6,763 bases of DNA from contig DAOWML010000131.1 of assembly GCA_030643125.1 (NCBI GenBank), forward strand, positions 1-6,763, written 5' to 3'. This document shows, piece after piece, positions 1-4,314 of this stretch. The position numbers were made by a program, and so were the translations under genes. Under the pieces are notes generated by a model that was not told the origin of the DNA, ran no database searches, and was given only the letters and a program-made list of their open reading frames with translations. Every line of letters starts with the position of its first letter. Position 1 is the stretch's first letter. This DNA comes from Bacteroidales bacterium. Lineage in GTDB: Bacteria > Bacteroidota > Bacteroidia > Bacteroidales > UBA12077.

Positions 1-1227
1 ATTATTGGAATATTATTTTTTATACTTGGCTTTATTACCTGGCTTAATGGAATGCTCATACCCTATTTAAAAACAGCCTGTGAACTCACCAATTTTCAAG
101 CACTTTTCGTGGCCTTTGCATTTTATATTAGTTATACCGTAATGGCTATACCGTCATCATGGGTTTTAGAAAAAACAGGTTTTAAAAACGGAATGTCAAC
201 AGGCTTATGGATAATGGCAATTGGGGCTTTGATATTTATTCCGGCAGCACAAACACGAATATATTATATCTTCCTGTTGGGATTATTTATTCTGGGAACA
301 GGAATGGCTATTCTGCAAACGGCTGTTAATCCATACATAACAATTCTTGGTCCGATTGAATCTGCCGCTAAAAGAATTAGCATGATGGGAGTTGCTAATA
401 AAGTTGCAGGTGCTATAGCTCCTTTAGTTTTAGCTTATTTTGTTGTACATGAAGGAGATGACGAAACCATTAGGAATCTGGCAAACATGACTCTCATTGA
501 TAAAGAAGTATTTCTTGATACCCTGGCAATAAGAGTTATAAATCCATACATTTTTATGGCAGTGATTCTCTTTTTGGTTGGGGTAGTATTAAAATTTTCT
601 AATCTACCTGATATTAACGAAGAAGATAGTAATGACACCAGTGACACAAAACAAGTTGATAAAAAAAGTATTCTGAGCTATCCTTACTTAATTTTAGGAG
701 TAATAACATTATTTTTCTACGTAGGTGCAGAAGTTATTGCCGGAGATACTATAATTCGTTATGGCCAATCTTTGGGAATAGCTATGGAATCAGCTAAAAT
801 GTTTACTACATACACTATGATTGGAATGTTAGTTGGTTATTTATTTGGAATTATATTAATACCTCGTTTTATAACTCAACATCGTGCTTTACAGGCTTCT
901 GCAATTTTAGGTTTATTGTTTACTATTATTGCGATTTTCTCTAATGGATATGTTTCAGTTCTTTTTATAGCACTTCTTGGTTTTGCTAATGCTTTAGTAT
1001 GGCCAGCAGTATGGCCTCTTGCCATTGAAGGTTTAGGGAAACATATGAAAACCGGCTCAGCTTTACTTATAATGGCTATATCCGGTGGTGCTATTCTTCC
1101 ACTTGTTTGGGGTAAATTATCGGATGTTTTTAACTCTCAAGTAGCTTATTTAGTATTAATTCCTGCTTATCTGTTTATCTTGTTTTTTGCTACTTATGGA
1201 TATCGTATTAAGAAATGGAAGAAATAA
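1..1227 (+). CDS. Sugar MFS transporter, FucP/GluP type (5' end missing)
   Basis: Predicted inner-membrane symporter of the major facilitator superfamily, in the L-fucose/glucose/galactose:proton (FucP/GluP) branch that imports monosaccharides in Bacteroidota. The frame is open from base 1: before the first ATG at 52 it already encodes the typical helix-1 stretch FFILGFITWLNG, so the ATG at 52 is internal and the real start lies upstream; probably only 10-30 residues are missing. Visible family hallmarks are the NPYITILGP loop (about 328-354), the following SAAKRISMMGVANKVAGAIAP segment, and near the C-terminus WPLAIEGLGKHMKTGSALL and ISGGAILPLVWGKLSD (about 1012-1128). There are many hydrophobic helices, with a charged central cytoplasmic loop (NEEDSNDTSDTKQVDKKS, about 616-669), as expected for a 12-helix MFS protein. 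It ends with TAA, tail to tail with the minus-strand cluster. The substrate cannot be fixed from sequence: fucose, glucose/galactose and N-acetylglucosamine transporters all look like this. Confidence 0.93.
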   Translation: MIGILFFILGFITWLNGMLIPYLKTACELTNFQALFVAFAFYISYTVMAIPSSWVLEKTGFKNGMSTGLWIMAIGALIFIPAAQTRIYYIFLLGLFILGTGMAILQTAVNPYITILGPIESAAKRISMMGVANKVAGAIAPLVLAYFVVHEGDDETIRNLANMTLIDKEVFLDTLAIRVINPYIFMAVILFLVGVVLKFSNLPDINEEDSNDTSDTKQVDKKSILSYPYLILGVITLFFYVGAEVIAGDTIIRYGQSLGIAMESAKMFTTYTMIGMLVGYLFGIILIPRFITQHRALQASAILGLLFTIIAIFSNGYVSVLFIALLGFANALVWPAVWPLAIEGLGKHMKTGSALLIMAISGGAILPLVWGKLSDVFNSQVAYLVLIPAYLFILFFATYGYRIKKWKK

Positions 1228-1283
1228 GTTTTTCATGTATCTATAATTTAATATCCAGATAGTAACAGTTAATTATATTTATT

Positions 1284-1709
1284 TTATTTATCATCTATCA
1301 GAACACAATTATTTAAAACAACATCAATTAACATACCGGAACATTCGCCTTTTATTGTAGCTTCAGAACCAGTCGAAATATCTTTTCGTTTTGAAGCATA
1401 TCTATCACTTAAAACACAATTAACTCCGGAAAACACATCTTCGGTTTCTAATATAACTATAGTATAAATTGAATCTTCTGTATTAATTTCACGAATAGTT
1501 CCATTTACCTGAATAATTTTGCCTAAAAATTTTGTGTTTGCAGCTTCTTCGTTTGTTGAGTATTCATTAAATAGTTCTATAACTGTTAATTTATAATCAG
1601 GTTTAAGTTTTAAAAGATTTTTCTCAGGTTTTAAAAAAATGTAAATACAAATCATGCCTAATAAAACAATAACAAAAATAATACTATATAATGTTTTTTT
1701 GATCGACAT
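1284..1709 (-). CDS. Membrane-anchored OB-fold protein (tRNA_anti-like family)
   Basis: A 141-residue protein of unknown function. Residues 8-26 form one hydrophobic N-terminal helix followed by KPEKN. There is no lipobox (the Cys at 21 is preceded by GMI), so a membrane anchor facing the periplasm is more likely than a lipoprotein. The rest matches the tRNA_anti-like OB-fold pattern common in Bacteroidota: a helix with the 'ELFNEYSTNEEAANTKF' signature (45-61), the strand LGKIIQVNGTI (62-72), then V-NCVL (97-100) and a closing GSEATIKGECSGMLIDVVLNNC (about 114-135). The name is historical; nothing here implies tRNA binding. It is the last gene of the minus-strand cluster, starting 4 nt after the stop of the YceI gene, so it is probably co-translated. 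Fold assignment is from pattern recognition; the role is unknown. Confidence 0.8.
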   Translation of the reverse strand: MSIKKTLYSIIFVIVLLGMICIYIFLKPEKNLLKLKPDYKLTVIELFNEYSTNEEAANTKFLGKIIQVNGTIREINTEDSIYTIVILETEDVFSGVNCVLSDRYASKRKDISTGSEATIKGECSGMLIDVVLNNCVLIDDK

Positions 1710-1713
1710 AAAT

Positions 1714-2268
1714 CTATTTTTTATATAGAGAATAGTTCATATTAACTTTAAGCTGAACAATTTTTGCAACTCTATTCTCAACTATCCTGGGAACTGAAAT
1801 ATTAAAATCGGAAATCGATAATTCAAATTCTGATATGGCATTTATTTTTTCATTTTCTATTGTTAATTCTCCCGGCACTTCAATATTTTTTGTTATACCC
1901 TTTATGGTAATATCCCCCTTAACACGAACCGAACAGATACCGTTTTTATTTAAATCAAGACTGTCAATATTTAAAATCTCACCTTTAAATGTAGCTTTGG
2001 GAAATTTATCCGACTCCATATAGCTTTCGTTAAAATGTTCTTTTGCAGTTGCTAAAGAAAATTCGAAGCTTTTAATTAAAACTGCAAATTGTATTTTACC
2101 GGTTTCTATATTTAAAAAACTGGCAACCTGATAATTATTAGCATCGATATCAATTACATCGGTATGAGAAATAAAATATATATGGCCACTCCTGGTAAAA
2201 TAAGTACTCTGGGTAAAACCTGCTAATTGAATTAATGTAAAAAATAAAATTATAACTATTTTTCTCAT
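1714..2268 (-). CDS. YceI family periplasmic protein
   Basis: A 184-residue secreted protein. Residues 1-19 are a signal peptide (MRKIVIILFFTLIQLAGFT). The mature part shows the YceI signature: HFNESYMESDKFPKATFKG at about 78-96, then a strand-rich half with VKGDITIKGITKNIEVPGELTIENE (117-140) and SDFNISVP (153-160). YceI proteins are lipocalin-like beta-barrels that bind polyisoprenoid or other amphiphilic molecules in the periplasm; that role is family knowledge, and the ligand here is unknown. The start is supported by an AAGG sequence 6 nt upstream that overlaps the stop codon of the preceding gene, suggesting translational coupling. The gene lies 8 nt after the DUF5777 gene and 4 nt before the OB-fold gene. 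YceI next to DUF5777 is a recurrent Bacteroidota pairing as far as I recall. Confidence 0.92.
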   Translation of the reverse strand: MRKIVIILFFTLIQLAGFTQSTYFTRSGHIYFISHTDVIDIDANNYQVASFLNIETGKIQFAVLIKSFEFSLATAKEHFNESYMESDKFPKATFKGEILNIDSLDLNKNGICSVRVKGDITIKGITKNIEVPGELTIENEKINAISEFELSISDFNISVPRIVENRVAKIVQLKVNMNYSLYKK

Positions 2269-2274
2269 CTTAAA

Positions 2275-2278
2275 CCTT
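2275..2278 (-). promoter_or_regulatory. Shine-Dalgarno-like AAGG for the YceI gene
   Basis: On the minus strand the junction reads TAAGGTTTAAGATG: the AAGG overlaps the stop codon of the DUF5777 gene and lies 6 nt before the YceI start. Recognisable Shine-Dalgarno sites are uncommon in Bacteroidota, so this one supports both the chosen start and translational coupling. Confidence 0.5.
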
Positions 2279-3176
2279 ATTGTTTACTTCTGGTTAAAGA
2301 AAATACCTGTGATATATTAAACCCGAATCGAATATCACCACTAAAAAAATCTGATGATGTTTCGCCTATAAATTTATTTTCAGTCATTGCTGCAACATTA
2401 GTAAGCATTAATTGAAACACATGACTTCCAAACTGAATATCAAAACCCACAGCTACCGGATCATAAAAATCATAACCGTACCTGCCGGTATTATTTAAAA
2501 TCCAATAGTATTCTGCATTAAAAGCAATACGCCTGCTTATTAAATACCTTCCTCCTATTCCGATTGCATATAAATCATTATTCTCGTTCTTCGTTTCAAC
2601 AAGATTTCGATGAACTAATGTTGGTGTTAACTGAAAAGAAAGCCTTTCGGAAAATTTCCTCCCGATTAACAATTGAAATGAGTAGTCTATCCTGGAAACA
2701 AAATCTTCATCGCGTTCCTTATCTGAATACTGTTTTGATGTATGAGATATTGATGAACTAAATACCATTGATAGCGGTATATTTTTTTCACCTGTCGACT
2801 GTCTTAGGAAAGCATATTTTACAAATCCGTAATTAGTCTGATTATAAGTTGCACGTGCTATTCCAATATTTACCTGATCAATAATACCGTAATATAATCC
2901 AAAATAAGTGCTTGCTTCATCAAATCCAAGAAAATTATTTTCGTTTGTATTAAACTCTGCAAACCGATGAGCTACTCGAAAATCCAAGCCTCCTTTAGGC
3001 AAACATTCAACAGATTGTCCATTTAAAATTCTGGAAGATTTAAAAGTAGCAGTCGTAAAAACTCGTTGTTTGGATAATTCTTCATCAAGTAATTTATCCC
3101 AATCATCGTCCTGACAAAAACTTTTTAAAGTAAGGCTTGAGAAAATAATTAATATGTATGTTGAATATTTTAACAT
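2277..3176 (-). CDS. DUF5777 family predicted outer-membrane beta-barrel protein
   Basis: A 299-residue exported protein. Residues 1-20 are a signal peptide ending ...TLKSF, followed by a mature N-terminus CQDDDWDK. The body has the DUF5777 pattern: TATFKSSRILNGQSVE (42-57), GGLDFRVAHRF (62-72), and FGLYYGIIDQVNIGIAR (92-108) with repeated amphipathic strands ending in aromatic residues up to the C-terminus, consistent with a small outer-membrane beta-barrel. The exact function of the family is not established; in Bacteroidota it sits with YceI proteins and sometimes cytochromes. It is cotranscribed with its neighbours (8-nt gaps on both sides). The Cys at 21 right after the hydrophobic stretch could be read as a lipobox (KSFC), but that motif is poor and I favour ordinary signal cleavage. 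Confidence 0.85.
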   Translation of the reverse strand: MLKYSTYILIIFSSLTLKSFCQDDDWDKLLDEELSKQRVFTTATFKSSRILNGQSVECLPKGGLDFRVAHRFAEFNTNENNFLGFDEASTYFGLYYGIIDQVNIGIARATYNQTNYGFVKYAFLRQSTGEKNIPLSMVFSSSISHTSKQYSDKERDEDFVSRIDYSFQLLIGRKFSERLSFQLTPTLVHRNLVETKNENNDLYAIGIGGRYLISRRIAFNAEYYWILNNTGRYGYDFYDPVAVGFDIQFGSHVFQLMLTNVAAMTENKFIGETSSDFFSGDIRFGFNISQVFSLTRSKQ

Positions 3177-3184
3177 CTATAAAA

Positions 3185-3943
3185 CTACTTTTTTACTATA
3201 CTTTCATTATATAATTCATTAATTTCCTGTTCACTTAACAGATAATTATATATTTTAATATCATCAATAACACCATGAAAATATTTTTCATTTTCAGTTT
3301 CATCAAGAATAGATTTACCCAAAATCAGATTCGTAGTTGTAAGCTCTAATATTACATTTTTATAAATTTGTCCGGCTTTCTTGTTATTCACATATATAGT
3401 ATTTTCATTGCCTGAAGAAACATAAATATGATACCAGGTTTGATACTTAAAATTATAAATGGCATTTAATTCATCAAGATTATTATAAAAGCATGTTACA
3501 TTAAAAGATGTGGGGCCTGAATATCCATCAATATTTGTTTTTACTGCATTACATCCATAATCAAATAACGAAGAATAATTACTACTGCCAGATCCGCAAA
3601 GAAACCAGAAAGAAACTGAAATAGAATCCTGTTCTCCTAAGTCTAATTCAATATACTGATTATCTCCGTTAAAATATAATGCTTTATCAGTCTGACTAAA
3701 CCTATCGTAGGTAAGCACAGGAGAACCATGAGTTATTATTACTATCTCATTTTCACTTTCATCTTCAATTGTGCCATTAAAAGGGATATCAACCAATAGT
3801 TCCGGATAAATTGTAGTATCATTTTGTGTAGTATCCGTAGGCTGAATGTTACCATTAGAATAATATAATTCTTCAACATTTTCGTACTGACAAGAACATA
3901 ATGTAATAAATATCAACAAAATATAAATTGCATTACTCTTCAT
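3185..3943 (-). CDS. LamG-domain (concanavalin A-like) lipoprotein
   Basis: A predicted 252-residue surface or periplasmic lipoprotein with one Laminin_G_3/concanavalin-like jelly-roll domain, a fold that usually binds glycans or acts as an adhesive module. I chose the ATG at 3943 because it gives a compact signal (MKSNAIYILLIFITLCSC) with Lys at the front and a lipobox LCSC with lipidated Cys18. An upstream in-frame ATG at 3988 would add 15 residues that spoil the signal; 3949 is also possible. After the Cys there is an acidic stretch (QYENVEE) and a Thr/Asn-rich linker, then the domain: LVDIPFNG (50-57), ALYFNGDNQYIEL (88-100), SISVSFWF, WYHIYVS, TIYVNNKKAG, and the classic ending FHGVIDDIKIYNYLLS (222-237). 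It is the first gene of the four-gene cluster, so its promoter should lie in 3944-4314. The ligand is unknown. Confidence 0.88.
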   Translation of the reverse strand: MKSNAIYILLIFITLCSCQYENVEELYYSNGNIQPTDTTQNDTTIYPELLVDIPFNGTIEDESENEIVIITHGSPVLTYDRFSQTDKALYFNGDNQYIELDLGEQDSISVSFWFLCGSGSSNYSSLFDYGCNAVKTNIDGYSGPTSFNVTCFYNNLDELNAIYNFKYQTWYHIYVSSGNENTIYVNNKKAGQIYKNVILELTTTNLILGKSILDETENEKYFHGVIDDIKIYNYLLSEQEINELYNESIVKK

Positions 3944-4024
3944 AATCATTTTGTATAAGTGCTTGTTAATAATTGCCAAGTTATACATTTTGATAAAATA
4001 AAAAAAGCTGAAAGAACAATCACT

Positions 4025-4036
4025 GGTTATATAACC
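4025..4036. repeat. 12-bp perfect palindrome GGTTATATAACC
   Basis: A perfect dyad about 80 nt upstream of the lipoprotein start, in the divergent promoter region. It could be an operator half-site pair or chance in AT-rich DNA; nothing in the window names a regulator for it. Confidence 0.35.
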
Positions 4037-4136
4037 GTATAAAAAAATTCGAAAAATTTCAAATAGAAACAGAATATCTTATTATCTGGGAGACACCAAA
4101 TAATTCAACATAATCAAGTTATTTGAATAAATATAA

Positions 4137-4158
4137 ACAGGCATAAACAACAGCCTGT
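4137..4158. repeat. Stem-loop ACAGGC...GCCTGT
   Basis: A 6-bp perfect stem with a 10-nt loop (ATAAACAACA). No T-tract follows on either strand, so it does not look like an intrinsic terminator. It may be a regulatory dyad upstream of the restriction-methyltransferase gene. Confidence 0.35.
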
Positions 4159-4180
4159 CATAAGTCATGTGAAGTTTACA

Positions 4181-4232
4181 GTTGAGTTGTTAGTTCAATT
4201 CTTTTAATTACCTTTATAATCGGTTGAGTTGT
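4181..4232 (+). repeat. Direct repeat GTTGAGTTGT, two copies 42 bp apart
   Basis: Exact 10-mers at 4181-4190 and 4223-4232, upstream of the candidate promoter of the restriction-methyltransferase gene. A spacing of 42 bp equals four helical turns, which would place the two copies on the same DNA face. This could be a regulator-binding pair, but no controller gene is visible. Confidence 0.35.
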
Positions 4233-4278
4233 GCATCTAAAACTCGCATAGCTCATACTTTACCTGCAAGATTAATTG

Positions 4279-4286
4279 TATTTTTG
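4279..4286 (+). promoter_or_regulatory. Candidate Bacteroidota -7 element TATTTTTG
   Basis: TATTTTTG matches the Bacteroidota -7 consensus TAnnTTTG and would start transcription near 4293, about 20 nt before the ATG at 4315. The -33 region has no clean TTG at the right distance (a weak CTTTACC lies near 4258-4264), so this is only a candidate. No Shine-Dalgarno sequence precedes the start, which is normal in this phylum. Confidence 0.35.
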
Positions 4287-4314
4287 ATTTTAATAAAAAA
4301 TAAGATATTACTAA

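Larger units (their letters stand above)
1284..3943 (-). other. Putative four-gene envelope operon
   Basis: Four minus-strand genes (LamG lipoprotein, DUF5777 barrel, YceI, OB-fold) follow each other with gaps of 8, 8 and 4 nt and no room for internal promoters or terminators outside coding sequence. All four products carry a signal peptide, lipobox or N-terminal membrane helix. The layout implies one transcript and a joint role in the cell envelope; the specific process is not evident from the sequence. Confidence 0.75.
3944..4314. other. Divergent intergenic region, no gene seen
   Basis: About 370 bases separate the minus-strand lipoprotein operon from the plus-strand restriction-methyltransferase gene. 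I see no convincing coding frame or RNA gene. It contains a 12-bp palindrome GGTTATATAACC (4025-4036), a stem-loop ACAGGC/GCCTGT with a 10-nt loop (4137-4158), a direct repeat GTTGAGTTGT (4181-4190 and 4223-4232), and a candidate -7 element (4279-4286). It must hold the promoters of both divergent units; I could not identify a good TAnnTTTG match for the minus-strand operon. Confidence 0.7.

Noticed and set aside
435..647. Minus-strand frame of 70 codons within the transporter gene
   Set aside because: Shadow of the MFS coding sequence; the sense frame has strong family motifs.
1228..1283. Possible bidirectional terminator between the convergent transporter and OB-fold genes
   Set aside because: Only a weak 5-bp stem (TATCT/AGATA, 14-nt loop) is present, with no adjacent GC-rich stem and T-tract, so I cannot support a terminator call.
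1835..2761. Plus-strand frames at 1835-2023 and 2564-2761
   Set aside because: Both are antisense to the well-supported YceI and DUF5777 genes and resemble no protein family.
3944..3988. Longer start for the LamG lipoprotein at ATG 3988
   Set aside because: The extra 15 residues (MYNLAIINKHLYKMI) displace the charged N-region from the hydrophobic core; starting at 3943 gives a normal lipoprotein signal.
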